NCBI RefSeq assembly: GCF_916858675.1
Contig: NZ_CAKASM010000008.1
Coordinates: 62,001-126,000, forward strand
Source: Sphingomonas sp. Leaf21
GTDB taxonomy: Bacteria > Pseudomonadota > Alphaproteobacteria > Sphingomonadales > Sphingomonadaceae
Direction of reading: 5' to 3'
Length of the DNA: 64,000 nt
The position numbers were made by a program, and so were the translations under genes. The notes below the pieces were generated by a model that was not told the DNA's origin, did not search any database, and saw nothing but the letters and a program-made list of their open reading frames with translations. Of the stretch, positions 15,482 to 25,304 are shown one piece after another (position 1 is the stretch's first letter; each line of letters opens with the position of its first letter).

Positions 15482-15940
15482 TCACAGCATCCCCAATTCG
15501 AGCTTGGCGTCATCCGACATCTTCTGCGGATCCCAGGGCGGATCCCAGACGAGGTTGACGTCCGCCGTCGCGATTCCCGGCACCGCCGAGACGCGCAGTT
15601 CAACCTCGCCCGGCATCGACTCGGCGACCGGGCAATGCGGCGTGGTCAGCGTCATGGTCACGACCGCATGGCCGCCCTCGGTCACCTCGACGCCGTAGAT
15701 CAGTCCCAGGTCGTAGATGTTGACCGGGATTTCGGGGTCGAAGATATCCTTGAGCGCGTCGATGATCCCGTCATAGAGCGCCCCGCCCGGCTGGGTCGGA
15801 TCGTCGGTGGTCGGCTTTTGCGACAGGAAACCCGACAGATAGTCGCGTTGCCGTTCCACGGGCGCTTCCACCACGTCCTGCACCCGCGCCTTGGGCGGCT
15901 GCTCGACGCTCTCGACCTCTTCGACCTTGTAATCGCTCAT
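15482..15940 (-). CDS. sufT: SUF assembly protein SufT-like (DUF59/MIP18)
   Basis: 152 residues: a charged N-terminal extension of about 50, then a DUF59 domain with DPEIPVNIYDLGLIYGVEV, MTLTTPHCPVAESMP (conserved Cys) and VNLVWDPPWDPQKMSDDAK. The family assists Fe-S maturation. The start overlaps the stop of sufS by 4 bp, so they are co-translated. Confidence 0.92.
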   Translation of the reverse strand: MSDYKVEEVESVEQPPKARVQDVVEAPVERQRDYLSGFLSQKPTTDDPTQPGGALYDGIIDALKDIFDPEIPVNIYDLGLIYGVEVTEGGHAVVTMTLTTPHCPVAESMPGEVELRVSAVPGIATADVNLVWDPPWDPQKMSDDAKLELGML

Positions 15941-17142
15941 CCGAAAATCCTCGTGACCCGCCGGACGCCATCCACCAGCGCCGCGACGTCATCGGGTCCG
16001 TTATACACGCCGAAACTCGCCCGCGCGGTGGCGGGCAGGCCGAGCGCCTCCATCAGCGGCTGGGCACAATGATGGCCCGCACGGATCGCCACCCGGCTCT
16101 CGTCCAATATGGTGCCGATATCGTGGGGATGAACCCCCTCGACCGCGAAACTGACGATTCCCGCCGAGTCCTCGGGGCCGAGCAAGCGAACCGAATTGAT
16201 CGCCGAAAGCCCGTCCCGCGCCTGCGCGACGAGCGCCGCCTCATGGGCATGGATCGCGTCCAGACCGATCGCCGACACATAGTCGATCGCGGCATGGAGC
16301 CCCAGCGCGCCGACGATATGCGGCGTCCCCGCCTCGAACCGGCCGGGCGGCGGGGCATAGGTGGTCTTCGCGAAGCTCACCCGGTCGATCATCGACCCGC
16401 CCCCCTGATAGGGGGGCATCGCCTCCAGCAGCTCGGGCCGGGCCCACAGCACGCCGATGCCGGTCGGACCGTAGAGCTTGTGCCCGGAGAAGACGTAGAA
16501 GTCGCAATCCAGCGCCTGCACATCGACCGCGATGCGCGGCACCGCCTGGCACCCGTCGAGCAGGATCTTCGCGCCCACGCCATGCGCCAGATCGGCCGCA
16601 CGGCGCGCGTCGAGTACCGAGCCGAGCACGTTCGACACATGGCCCAGCGCCACGAGCTTGTGTGCGGGCGTCAGCATTTGCGCCATCGCGTCCAGGTCGA
16701 TGCGGTGGTCCGCCGTCAGCGGCAGCACGTCGATCGCGACGCCCAGCCGTTCGGCGACCATCTGCCACGGCACGATGTTGGAGTGATGCTCCAGCATCGA
16801 CAACAGGATGCGATCGGCCGCCTTGAGGTTCGTCGCGGCCCAGCATTGCGCGACGAGGTTGATCCCCTCGGTCGCGCCGCGCGTGAAGACGATCTCGTTC
16901 GACGAACCCGCGCCGATGAACCGCGCGGTCGCCTCGCGCGCCTTCTCATACGCCACCGTCATGTCGGCCGAGCGCTGATAGACGCCGCGATGCACGGTGG
17001 CGTAGCTGGTATCGTATGCGCGAGTGATCGCGTCGATCACGGCTTGCGGCTTCTGCGCGGTCGCGGCGGTGTCGAGATAGGCCCAGCCATCCGGAATCGC
17101 CGGAAAATCCGCCACCCGGTTCAGGGGGGAAGCGCCCACCAT
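15937..17142 (-). CDS. sufS: Cysteine desulfurase SufS
   Basis: 401 residues, PLP-dependent, group II. The PLP Lys is 222 in FSGHKLYGPTG; the persulfide Cys is 359 in RAGHHCAQP. LEHHSN is the conserved cofactor-stacking region. It supplies sulfur from cysteine to SufBCD. ATG 17142 begins MVGASPLN; an upstream in-frame extension is dispersed-repeat sequence and was rejected. A 130-bp repeat block separates it from sufD. Confidence 0.95.
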   Translation of the reverse strand: MVGASPLNRVADFPAIPDGWAYLDTAATAQKPQAVIDAITRAYDTSYATVHRGVYQRSADMTVAYEKAREATARFIGAGSSNEIVFTRGATEGINLVAQCWAATNLKAADRILLSMLEHHSNIVPWQMVAERLGVAIDVLPLTADHRIDLDAMAQMLTPAHKLVALGHVSNVLGSVLDARRAADLAHGVGAKILLDGCQAVPRIAVDVQALDCDFYVFSGHKLYGPTGIGVLWARPELLEAMPPYQGGGSMIDRVSFAKTTYAPPPGRFEAGTPHIVGALGLHAAIDYVSAIGLDAIHAHEAALVAQARDGLSAINSVRLLGPEDSAGIVSFAVEGVHPHDIGTILDESRVAIRAGHHCAQPLMEALGLPATARASFGVYNGPDDVAALVDGVRRVTRIFG

Positions 17143-17281
17143 CAAATCCTCCCCAAGCTGTGCTTGGGGAGGGGGACCATCGCGCCAGCGATGGTGGAGG
17201 GGCAAGCCCCTCGCCCCTCCACCACCGCTTCGCGGCGGTCCCCCTCCCCATCAGAGATGGGGAGGAATTGCGTGGCGAAGC
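17143..17281. repeat. Dispersed repeat block between sufD and sufS
   Basis: Begins with ATCAAATCCTCCCC and contains the hairpins AGCTGTGCTTGGGGAGG, ACCATCGCGCCAGCGATGGT and ACCGCTTCGCGGCGGT, closing with CCCCATC-GATGGGG. A second copy of the same architecture occurs at 18361-18487 on the other side of sufD. No gene. Confidence 0.8.
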
Positions 17282-18361
17282 TCAAAGCGCCGCCTCCAGC
17301 CAGGCGTCGGCGTCCGCCGCAAAGGCCTCGCGCACCACCTCGTTGCCGATGCGGTCGATCGCGTCGGCCACGAAAGCGCGGGTCAGCAGCGCCTGCGCGC
17401 GGGGCTTCGGAATGCCCCGGCTCTGCATGTAGAACAGCGCCTTGGCATCCAGCTCGCCCACCGTCGCACCATGCGCGCACTTCACGTCGTCGGCGAAGAT
17501 TTCCAGCTCGGGCTTCAAGTTCACCGTCGCCGTCCGCTGGAGCAGCAGGCCGCGAAGCGACTGTTCGCCATCGGTCTTCTGCGCATCCCGCGCGACTTCG
17601 ACCCGCGCCGCAAGGCTCGCCTGGCTGCGATCTGCAGCGACCGCACGCCACAGCTGATGGCTCTGGCCGTTCAGCGCAGCATGGCGAAGCGACACCGCGC
17701 ATTCCTGCTTCAACGAGTCCCTGGTCAGCAGCGCGCCGCCGAATTCGGCATAGGCGCCGTCGCCGGTCTGGGTGATCCCGCCGTCGATCCGCACGCCCAT
17801 ATTGCCCGCCGCCAGGAAGGTCGCGATCAGGCTCGCGCCCTCGCCCAGCTCGGCTTCCTCGCGCAGCGACACGAAGCCGTCGTCCTGCAACAGCCGCACC
17901 GCGCGCATCAGCCGCGCCGATGCCGCCAGCTTCACGCGGGTCAGCCGGTTCGTCCAGCCGCGCCCGACATAGGTCTCATAGACCTGCGCCGCCGCATCCT
18001 CGGCCAGCACGATCTCGGCGGGCAGGTGATTGGCCGCACCGCTGGCGACATGGACGATCTGCACGGGGTCAGCGACGGCATCGCGCTCCAGCCGCAGCGA
18101 CCAGCCGCGCCCGAGCGCCTGCTTGCCCAGCGGATGGTCGCTGGCGTCGATCTGGGTCAGCTGCACCGGGCCGAGGTTGCTGGCGCTTTCGTCCAGCACG
18201 CCGTCCACGAACAGCAGTCGCGCGCCGGGCAGGTCGAGGAAACGATCCGCCCCCGCGACCGGGCGGACACGCTCGCTCTCAGCAGCCCGCCGCAAAGCGT
18301 CGATATCCGCCCAGCGCCAAGCCTCTTCCCGAGTCGAGGGAAGGTCCAACACGTCCACCAT
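17282..18361 (-). CDS. sufD: Fe-S assembly scaffold subunit SufD
   Basis: 359 residues with the beta-helical core of SufBD proteins and C-terminal family signature KCAHGATVGELDAKALFYMQ, followed by SRGIP and the helical tail. Partner of SufB and SufC in the SufBC2D scaffold complex. ATG 18361 was chosen because a TTG directly before it is the only other in-frame option. Its start abuts one repeat block and its stop is near another. Confidence 0.94.
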   Translation of the reverse strand: MVDVLDLPSTREEAWRWADIDALRRAAESERVRPVAGADRFLDLPGARLLFVDGVLDESASNLGPVQLTQIDASDHPLGKQALGRGWSLRLERDAVADPVQIVHVASGAANHLPAEIVLAEDAAAQVYETYVGRGWTNRLTRVKLAASARLMRAVRLLQDDGFVSLREEAELGEGASLIATFLAAGNMGVRIDGGITQTGDGAYAEFGGALLTRDSLKQECAVSLRHAALNGQSHQLWRAVAADRSQASLAARVEVARDAQKTDGEQSLRGLLLQRTATVNLKPELEIFADDVKCAHGATVGELDAKALFYMQSRGIPKPRAQALLTRAFVADAIDRIGNEVVREAFAADADAWLEAAL

Positions 18362-18500
18362 CAAATCCTCCCCATCTTCGATGGGGAGGGGGACCGCCGC
18401 GAAGCGGTGGTGGAGGGGCCAGCCGGGCGATGCCCCTCCACCATGCTACGCATGGTCCCCCTCCCCGCGCTGCGCGCAGGGAGGATTTGGCTCGCACCGC
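18361..18500. repeat. Dispersed repeat block between sufC and sufD
   Basis: Same design as 17143-17281: ATCAAATCCTCCCC, then CCCCATC/GATGGGG, ACCGCCGCGAAGCGGT and ACCATGCTACGCATGGT hairpins. Lies between the sufC stop (18501) and the sufD ATG. Confidence 0.8.
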
Positions 18501-19230
<730 letters not shown>

Positions 19231-19244
<14 letters not shown>

Positions 19245-19560
19245 TGCGGCTTTCTTCCTTGGCGCGCTCGCGGGCCACCGCCGCGACGACACCATCGTTA
19301 ATGCAGGTCATGAGCCCGATGCGGGCGGAGGAACGCTTGGCCACGCAGGAGCGGGCGGAATCACACGCGGCTTCGTCGATAAAGCGATCGCCACTCGAAA
19401 CCTTCGCGCGACAGCCGCTCAGCCGCCCCCCGTCGACGTTGAGGTCGAGCTGGAGCTTGCGCAGCTTCGTACCCACCACGCTGATCTCGTCACCCGACGA
19501 CGCCGGGCTTTGCTGCCCGGCCACCGTCGCCAACGATAAAAGCATGGCAAACAGGATCAC
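19231..19560 (-). CDS. Small secreted protein inserted between sufB and sufC
   Basis: 109 residues with GTG start overlapping the sufB stop (GTGA at 19560-19557). An N-terminal signal peptide is clear ([16 protein letters not shown]). The mature part has four Cys residues ([21 protein letters not shown]) that could form two disulfides. No family recognised. It overlaps the start of sufC, so it must be read in the operon. Confidence 0.7.
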
Positions 19561-21020
19561 CCGACGCTCCCTTCGAGCGAAATCCCGAGCAGCTTCTGTG
19601 CTTCGACCGCGAACTCCATCGGAAGCTGCTGCAAGACCTCGCGCGCGAAGCCGTTGACGATCAGCGCGACCGCCGCTTCCTGATCCAGCCCGCGCGACAT
19701 GGCGTAGAACAGCTGGTCCTCGCTGATCTTGCTGGTCGTCGCCTCATGCTCGATCTGCGCGCTGGGGTTCTTCACCTCGATATAGGGCACGGTATGCGCG
19801 CCGCACTGGTCGCCCAGCAACAGGCTGTCGCACTGGGTGAAGTTGCGGACATTCTCGGCGGTCGCGGCCACGCGGACGAGCCCGCGATAGGTGTTGTCCG
19901 AGCGTCCGGCCGAAATACCCTTCGACACGATGGTCGACCGCGTGTTCTTGCCGAGGTGGATCATCTTGGTGCCGGTATCGGCCTGCTGGCGGTTGTTCGT
20001 CACCGCCACCGAGTAGAACTCACCCACCGACCCGTCGCCCGCCAGCACGCAGGACGGGTATTTCCACGTCACCGCCGAGCCGGTTTCGACCTGCGTCCAC
20101 GACACCTTGCTGTTCCGGCCCTGGCAGAGCGCGCGCTTTGTGACGAAGTTGTAGATGCCGCCGACGCCATTCTCGTCGCCAGGATACCAGTTCTGGACGG
20201 TCGAATATTTGATCTCGGCATCGTCCAGCGCGACCAGCTCGACGACCGCCGCGTGCAGCTGGTTCTCGTCTCGCATCGGCGCGGTGCAGCCTTCGAGATA
20301 GGAAACGTAAGATCCCTTGTCCGCGACGATCAGCGTGCGCTCGAACTGGCCGGTATTCTCCGCGTTGATGCGGAAATAGGTCGACAGCTCCATCGGGCAG
20401 CGGACGCCCTCGGGAATGTAGACGAAGGTGCCGTCCGAGAAGACCGCCGAGTTGAGCGTCGCGAAATAATTATCCCGCTGCGGCACGACCTTGCCCAGCC
20501 ATTTGCGGACGAGATCGGGATATTCCTTGATCGCCTCTGAGATCGAGCGGAAGATCACCCCCGCCGCTTCCAGCTCCTTGCGGAAGGTCGTCGCGACCGA
20601 GACGCTGTCGAACACCGCGTCGACCGCGACCTTGCGCGCGCCCTCGACACCCGCCAGCACTTCCTGCTCGGCGATCGGGATGCCCAGCTTTTCATAGGTC
20701 CGCCGGATCTCGGGATCGAGTTCGTCCAGCGACGCGATCGTCTTCTTCTGCTTCGGCTCCGCGTAATAATACGCGTCCTGATAGTCGATCGGCGGGATGT
20801 TCAGCTTGGCCCAGTCCGGCGTCTCCAGCGTCTGCCACAGGCGAAACGCCTTCAGACGCCAGTCGAGCATCCATTCGGGCTCGCCCTTCTTGGCCGAGAT
20901 ATAGCGGACCGTGTCCTCGCTCAGCCCCTTGGGCGCGAAGTCCTGCTCGATCTCGGTGGCGAAGCCCCACTCATATTTCTTGTTGGCGGCGGCGAGCGCC
21001 TCTGCATTCTTCGTGGCCAT
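19557..21020 (-). CDS. sufB: Fe-S assembly scaffold SufB
   Basis: 487 residues, normal length. Family landmarks: [19 protein letters not shown] near the N-terminus, the [20 protein letters not shown] core, [20 protein letters not shown], and the C-terminal [20 protein letters not shown]. SufB assembles the nascent cluster with SufC and SufD. Its ATG overlaps the stop of the Rrf2 regulator gene (TGATG), so operon order is regulator-sufB. Confidence 0.96.
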   Translation of the reverse strand: MATKNAEALAAANKKYEWGFATEIEQDFAPKGLSEDTVRYISAKKGEPEWMLDWRLKAFRLWQTLETPDWAKLNIPPIDYQDAYYYAEPKQKKTIASLDELDPEIRRTYEKLGIPIAEQEVLAGVEGARKVAVDAVFDSVSVATTFRKELEAAGVIFRSISEAIKEYPDLVRKWLGKVVPQRDNYFATLNSAVFSDGTFVYIPEGVRCPMELSTYFRINAENTGQFERTLIVADKGSYVSYLEGCTAPMRDENQLHAAVVELVALDDAEIKYSTVQNWYPGDENGVGGIYNFVTKRALCQGRNSKVSWTQVETGSAVTWKYPSCVLAGDGSVGEFYSVAVTNNRQQADTGTKMIHLGKNTRSTIVSKGISAGRSDNTYRGLVRVAATAENVRNFTQCDSLLLGDQCGAHTVPYIEVKNPSAQIEHEATTSKISEDQLFYAMSRGLDQEAAVALIVNGFAREVLQQLPMEFAVEAQKLLGISLEGSVG

Positions 21021-21475
21021 CAGGCGAATACCCCCGGACGCGGGGACGCGTCCATCACTTGCGATTCAACAGGATCGGCGGCGAGCGTCGCGAGCGTCAC
21101 CCCGGAAAAGGCGGCGCGTACCGCCTGGTTGACGACATGCCAATGCGGCCGGACACGACATTGCATCTCCAGGCCGCAGTCATGCGCGGCGCCATCGACG
21201 CACGCGGTCAGCGCGATCGGACCATCCACCGCCTCGACGATGTCCGCCAGGCTGATCGTATCGGCCGACCGGGCGAGGCGGATGCCACCGCCGGTGCCAC
21301 GCGCACTCTCGATCAGGCCGGCGCCCGCCAGACGACTGACGAGCTTCTGCGCGGTGGGCAGCGGTACGCCCGTCTGCCCCGCCAGCAGGGTCGCGTTGCT
21401 CCGCCCGCCCACGCCTTCGCGTGCGGCGGCGGTCATCATCACGACCGCATAATCGGCTAGGCTGGAAAGGCGCAT
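21020..21475 (-). CDS. Rrf2-family Fe-S regulator of the suf operon
   Basis: 151 residues: N-terminal winged helix ([20 protein letters not shown], with [19 protein letters not shown] as recognition region) and a cluster-binding segment with Cys92, Cys100 and Cys106, the three-Cys pattern of IscR-like regulators. It probably senses cluster status and controls suf. ATG 21475 has GGAG at 5 bp; a TTG 9 bp upstream is rejected. An inverted repeat just upstream may be its operator. Confidence 0.93.
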   Translation of the reverse strand: MRLSSLADYAVVMMTAAAREGVGGRSNATLLAGQTGVPLPTAQKLVSRLAGAGLIESARGTGGGIRLARSADTISLADIVEAVDGPIALTACVDGAAHDCGLEMQCRVRPHWHVVNQAVRAAFSGVTLATLAADPVESQVMDASPRPGVFA

Positions 21476-21480
21476 GATCT

Positions 21481-21507
21481 CCAATCGGATGGAATTGGTC
21501 CGATTGG
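21481..21507. promoter_or_regulatory. Inverted repeat upstream of the suf operon, putative operator
   Basis: CCAATCGGA at 21481-21489 and TCCGATTGG at 21499-21507 are exact reverse complements, 9-bp spacer. The site lies directly upstream of the ribosome site of the Rrf2 regulator gene, where an autoregulatory operator would be expected. Confidence 0.6.
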
Positions 21508-21597
21508 CAAATGGGCGCGAGGTGCCGGTTCGTCAACCGGGTTTCGCCAAGGGATTTTCGATGGGTGTGAGTGAGGGAGGCTTACTCATTCCTTCTT

Positions 21598-21712
21598 AAG
21601 CCCCTCCCGCAGGCGGGAGGGGTTTGGGGAGGGCAAGGGGTCTCACAGAGCCTGTCGCCCGTGGCTTGCCCTCCCCCATCCCCTCCCGTTTACGGGAGGG
21701 GCGTGGGACTCA
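21598..21712. repeat. Dispersed CCCTCCCG-type hairpin repeats
   Basis: Two copies: CCCCTCCCGCAGGCGGGAGGGG at about 21600 and, with the conserved leader TGCCCTCCCCCATCCCC, a hairpin CCCTCCCGTTTACGGGAGGG near 21685-21704. Located in the gap between the suf operon and the dehydrogenase gene; the same family occurs at 31665, 46780 and 61290. The gap has no gene. Confidence 0.75.
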
Positions 21713-21726
21713 GCGGCGTGGGACCA

Positions 21727-22773
21727 TCACCGCCCGATCAGGCCTTGTGCGATTTCGTCCGCCACGTCGGATGCCGGATGCCCCGTCTCCGCCGAACGCT
21801 GCCACACCTGTTCCAGCCGCTCGGGGATCTTGGCGATGCGTGCCATGACCTCAGCCTCGTCGCCCTGGCCCAGATATTCCAGCCCGACATTGATGATGCC
21901 GCCCGCGTTGATGACGTAATCGGGGGCGTAGAGGATGCCCGCCTCCGCCACGCGCGCGCCGTCCTCACGCGTCGCGAGCTGGTTGTTGGCGCCACCCGCG
22001 ACGACCTTGGCCTTCAGCCGCCCGATCGAATCGGCGGTCAGCACCGCGCCGAGCGCATTGGGGCTGACCAGGTCGACATCGGCGAACAGGATCTCGTCGG
22101 CGGAGGCGACGCTGGCGCCCAGTTCGGAGGCCAGCGCCTCGGCACGCGCCTGGTTCACGTCGGCGAGCGTGAGGAGCGCGCCGTCCCTGGCGAGCAGACG
22201 GGCGAGGCCGCCGCCGACCGAGCCGACACCCTGGATCGCGACGCGCACGCCGTTCATGTCGGTTGCGCCCAGCCCGCGCTTCGCGGCCGCCTTCACGCCC
22301 AGATAGACGCCGTGCGCGGTATAAGGCCCGGGATCGCCGCCCGCCGCGCCGCTTTCCACCGGCAGGCCGGAGACATAGCGCGTCTGGGTCGCGATGACCT
22401 TCATCCGCTCCTCGGACATGCCGACATCCTCGGCGGTGACGTAACGGCCGCCCAGCGACTCGACCGACCGGCCGAAGGCTTCGAGCTGTGCGGTGGTGAT
22501 CGTGTCGCCCTGCTTGGCCGCGAGCACCACGCCCTTGCCGCCGCCCAGCGCCAGGCCCGCCATCGCGTTCTTGTAGCTCATGCCGCGCGACAGGCGCAGC
22601 GCGTCCGTGATGGCGAGCGCGGGCGTCGCATAATGCCAGAAGCGCGCTCCGCCCGCCGCCGGGCCGAGATGCGTCGAGTGCACGGCGATGACCGCCTGCA
22701 AACCCGACGCGGGATCGGTGAACAGATGCACGCCTTCATGCGCGTCGAAATCGGGAAAGCCCCAGTTCGTCAT
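21727..22773 (-). CDS. Glu/Leu/Phe/Val dehydrogenase
   Basis: 348 residues. The N-terminal catalytic domain has GPAAGGARFWHY and LALGGGKGVV with the active-site Lys; the C-terminal Rossmann domain has VAIQGVGSVGGGLARLL. Length and motifs fit leucine/valine dehydrogenase rather than glutamate dehydrogenase; it would oxidatively deaminate branched-chain amino acids with NAD. ATG 22773 has GAAGGACGAGC just upstream; the longer frame to 22947 enters the tRNA. Confidence 0.9.
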   Translation of the reverse strand: MTNWGFPDFDAHEGVHLFTDPASGLQAVIAVHSTHLGPAAGGARFWHYATPALAITDALRLSRGMSYKNAMAGLALGGGKGVVLAAKQGDTITTAQLEAFGRSVESLGGRYVTAEDVGMSEERMKVIATQTRYVSGLPVESGAAGGDPGPYTAHGVYLGVKAAAKRGLGATDMNGVRVAIQGVGSVGGGLARLLARDGALLTLADVNQARAEALASELGASVASADEILFADVDLVSPNALGAVLTADSIGRLKAKVVAGGANNQLATREDGARVAEAGILYAPDYVINAGGIINVGLEYLGQGDEAEVMARIAKIPERLEQVWQRSAETGHPASDVADEIAQGLIGR

Positions 22774-22904
22774 GCTCGTCCTTCGGTCCGACAAAAGCGG
22801 AACCGGACCGAGTCTTCCGACCCGGCCACCCAATCGGTGAGGATTTAGGGGGGACACGGGCGCGAAAGGGGCCGGTGCCGTGGCCAGGATATGGCCGGAA
22901 AGAA

Positions 22905-22982
22905 TGGGGCGACCGACGGGACTTGAACCCGCAACTTCCGGCATCACAAGCCGGCGCTCTAACCAATTGAACTACGGTCGCC
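22905..22982 (-). tRNA. tRNA-His (anticodon GTG)
   Basis: Minus-strand cloverleaf: extra G-1 with acceptor pairing to C73, anticodon stem CCGGC/GCCGG and loop TTGTGAT (anticodon GTG), T loop TTCAAGT, and encoded CCA at 22905-22907. The G-1:C73 pair is the His identity element. Confidence 0.95.
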
Positions 22983-23029
22983 GCGAAGGCTTGCGCCCCT
23001 AAACGGGATGACCCGGCTTCGTCAAGCGG

Positions 23030-23752
23030 TCAAAAGCGCCCCTCGGCCGAAAGTCGGTATCCGCCCCCCGTCGCCGCGACGAAGCCCAACTGCTCCAGCC
23101 TGGCCGCCGCGGTCGGGTCGCCGGGAGTGAGGACCAGGTCGGCGGTGTAGCGCCCGTCGGGGCGGATGCGCAGATTGACCGCCTCCGTGCCGCCCTGCCC
23201 CGTCATCGGCAGGAGCAGTGCCCCCGCCTCGCAGCGCGCGGTGCCCATCATCATCGGCGGCAATGGCAGGCCGCCCGCCTCTCCGCTCATCGTCGCGCGG
23301 ACGCGGCCCCCGGCTTCCTCGCAGACGCCGTCGCGGAAGCGGACCGTCACATCCTCGAGCGCGAGGTCGGTCACCGGCAGCGGTGCGAACAGGCCGGCGG
23401 CGGGCAGGGTGGCGGTGACGCCCTCTATCCCCATCGCATGACGGCTGATCGTCGCGGTCCCCGCGATCGGACGGCCACCGGCACCGACGCCCTCGAATGC
23501 CAGCCGGGCGCGACCGACCAGGAGTGCGAAGGGGGACAGGGACACGCGCAGGTCGCCCAGCGCGACCGCGCCGAACCGCGCCTCGATCAGGCTGCCGCCC
23601 CAGATGGTGCCGCCGACCCGGCGCGCGCTCAGCCCCTCGTCCGCCAGCCCGGTCGCGCCGAGCGCCAGCCGCATCGGCAGGAAGACGATCAGCGCCACGA
23701 CGAGCATTCCGATGAACGATACCGAAGGACGGGTGGTCAATCGCAACCGCAT
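23030..23752 (-). CDS. gspN: Type II secretion protein GspN
   Basis: 240 residues with one N-terminal membrane segment (SFIGMLVVALIVFLPMRLAL) and a periplasmic beta-rich body. The GTIWGGSL and GLADEGLSA motifs fit GspN. Last gene of the operon; ATG 23752 overlaps the gspM stop (TGATG). GspN is an accessory, often dispensable, inner-membrane subunit. Confidence 0.85.
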   Translation of the reverse strand: MRLRLTTRPSVSFIGMLVVALIVFLPMRLALGATGLADEGLSARRVGGTIWGGSLIEARFGAVALGDLRVSLSPFALLVGRARLAFEGVGAGGRPIAGTATISRHAMGIEGVTATLPAAGLFAPLPVTDLALEDVTVRFRDGVCEEAGGRVRATMSGEAGGLPLPPMMMGTARCEAGALLLPMTGQGGTEAVNLRIRPDGRYTADLVLTPGDPTAAARLEQLGFVAATGGGYRLSAEGRF

Positions 23753-24225
23753 CACGACGCCCGCGTCCGGACGAGCAGCGCGACACCGACGGTGCGATCG
23801 CCATTGTCGGTCAGCGTCGCCTGCTCCACCAGCACCCCGCCGCGCTCCAGTCGCGCGAGCCAGGGGGTCAGCGCGGCGGGCCGGGCCGACGCGATCTGCG
23901 CACGCACCCGGCCGGGCCCGTCCTCGGTCAGCGACGACAGGGTGAAGCCCGCCTGCTCCGCCGATACGCGGACCGTGTCCGCCAGCGTACCCGCCAGCGC
24001 CGGGGGCCGCCGCCGCTTGGACCGAAGCTCGTCGGCCATCGCCTGCGCCTCGCCCAGCCGGATCACCGCATCGGCGTGCCGCTCGCGCGCGCTCGACAGT
24101 CCGTCGTCGATCGGGCGCAGGATGCCACCCCAGACGATCGTCACGATCAGCAGCGCGCCCATGATCAGCAGCAACCGCTTCTCGCGGGTCGAGCGCCCGT
24201 CGAACCAAAGCTTGAGCGGCGTCAT
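23752..24225 (-). CDS. gspM: Type II secretion protein GspM
   Basis: 157 residues. N-terminal cytoplasmic stretch then a membrane helix (LLLIMGALLIVTIVWGGI, about 17-35) and a ferredoxin-like periplasmic domain. It forms the inner-membrane platform with GspL, GspF and GspE. ATG 24225 overlaps the gspL stop. Confidence 0.85.
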   Translation of the reverse strand: MTPLKLWFDGRSTREKRLLLIMGALLIVTIVWGGILRPIDDGLSSARERHADAVIRLGEAQAMADELRSKRRRPPALAGTLADTVRVSAEQAGFTLSSLTEDGPGRVRAQIASARPAALTPWLARLERGGVLVEQATLTDNGDRTVGVALLVRTRAS

Positions 24226-25304
24226 CGTGCCCGCACCGTGAATTCTCCCGTGATCCGGCCGTTGGCGGCGACGAAGGTGCCCGCCTGGACGGTGAAGCCC
24301 TCCGCCTCGATCGCCCGCTTCAGGTCGGTGGCCAGCGCCTCGCGATCGACCGCCACGCCGACGCGGATATCGCCGCTCGGCTGGAAATCGAGCGCGGTCA
24401 GCTCGGTGCCAGGCACCGCGCGCACCGCCGCGAACACGGCCGCGGCGGTCTGGCTGAACCCCTGGCCCGGTCCCCGGATCGCCGACAGCCGCTCGGTGAG
24501 CTGGCGATCGGCATCGACCAGCGTCTCGCCACGCGGAAGCGCGGTGCGTGCGACCTGCTCGATCCGCGCCTCGGTCGCGTCGGCGGCAAAGCTGTATTTG
24601 GTCCAGCGCACCAGATCGATCGCCAGCGTGACCGACACGATCGCCAGCCCCAGCCAGCCCAGCCGCCGCACCAACCGCCAGTCGATCGCGAAACGGCGGC
24701 GCCGCGCGAAAATCCCCTGTCGCAGATCGAGCGCGGGGGTGGCGATCGCCGCCCCCAGCGCGGTCTCGATCCCGTCGGCGTCCAGATCGGCCAGCGGCTC
24801 CTCGCCGGTCACGAGCTCGGTCAGGCCGGGCTCGTCGGCGAAGCCCGAGCTGCGCCCGCGCACCACGCCCTGCCCCGCCAGGTCGCCACGCACATAGCCT
24901 TCGTCGGGGCGCGGCAGCAGAAGGGGCGCGGGGACGATGGCGACCGGGTCGATCCCCTTGCCCGCCAGCAGGCTGAGCCAGCCCGCCATCGCGCCGCGAT
25001 TGACGATGCCGATCGCGCGCGAGCCCGCCGCGTCCTCGCCGACCGCGACGTGCAGTTCGTCCATCGGCGCCGCGCTGACTTCGGCCGCCAGGAGGCGCGC
25101 GGCGGCGGCGGCCTGCGCGGTCGAGCGCGCCGGAATCTCCGCCCAGTGCAGCGACACCGCATCCGCGGGCGCGACCGCGATCACGTCGCCATCGCCCTGG
25201 GGCAGCCCCTCGCCCGCCGCCGCGACGCGCGCATCCTCGATCCGCATCCAGCGATAGTCGCCGCCCTGGCCCGGCGGCAGGAACAGGAGGTTGGTCGCAC
25301 TCAT
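24222..25304 (-). CDS. gspL: Type II secretion protein GspL
   Basis: 360 residues. N-terminal actin-like cytoplasmic domain (1-230), single membrane helix (LGWLGLAIVSVTLAIDLV, about 238-255), C-terminal ferredoxin-like periplasmic domain. GspL recruits GspE to the membrane. ATG 25304 overlaps the gspK stop, as elsewhere in this operon. Confidence 0.88.
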   Translation of the reverse strand: MSATNLLFLPPGQGGDYRWMRIEDARVAAAGEGLPQGDGDVIAVAPADAVSLHWAEIPARSTAQAAAAARLLAAEVSAAPMDELHVAVGEDAAGSRAIGIVNRGAMAGWLSLLAGKGIDPVAIVPAPLLLPRPDEGYVRGDLAGQGVVRGRSSGFADEPGLTELVTGEEPLADLDADGIETALGAAIATPALDLRQGIFARRRRFAIDWRLVRRLGWLGLAIVSVTLAIDLVRWTKYSFAADATEARIEQVARTALPRGETLVDADRQLTERLSAIRGPGQGFSQTAAAVFAAVRAVPGTELTALDFQPSGDIRVGVAVDREALATDLKRAIEAEGFTVQAGTFVAANGRITGEFTVRAR

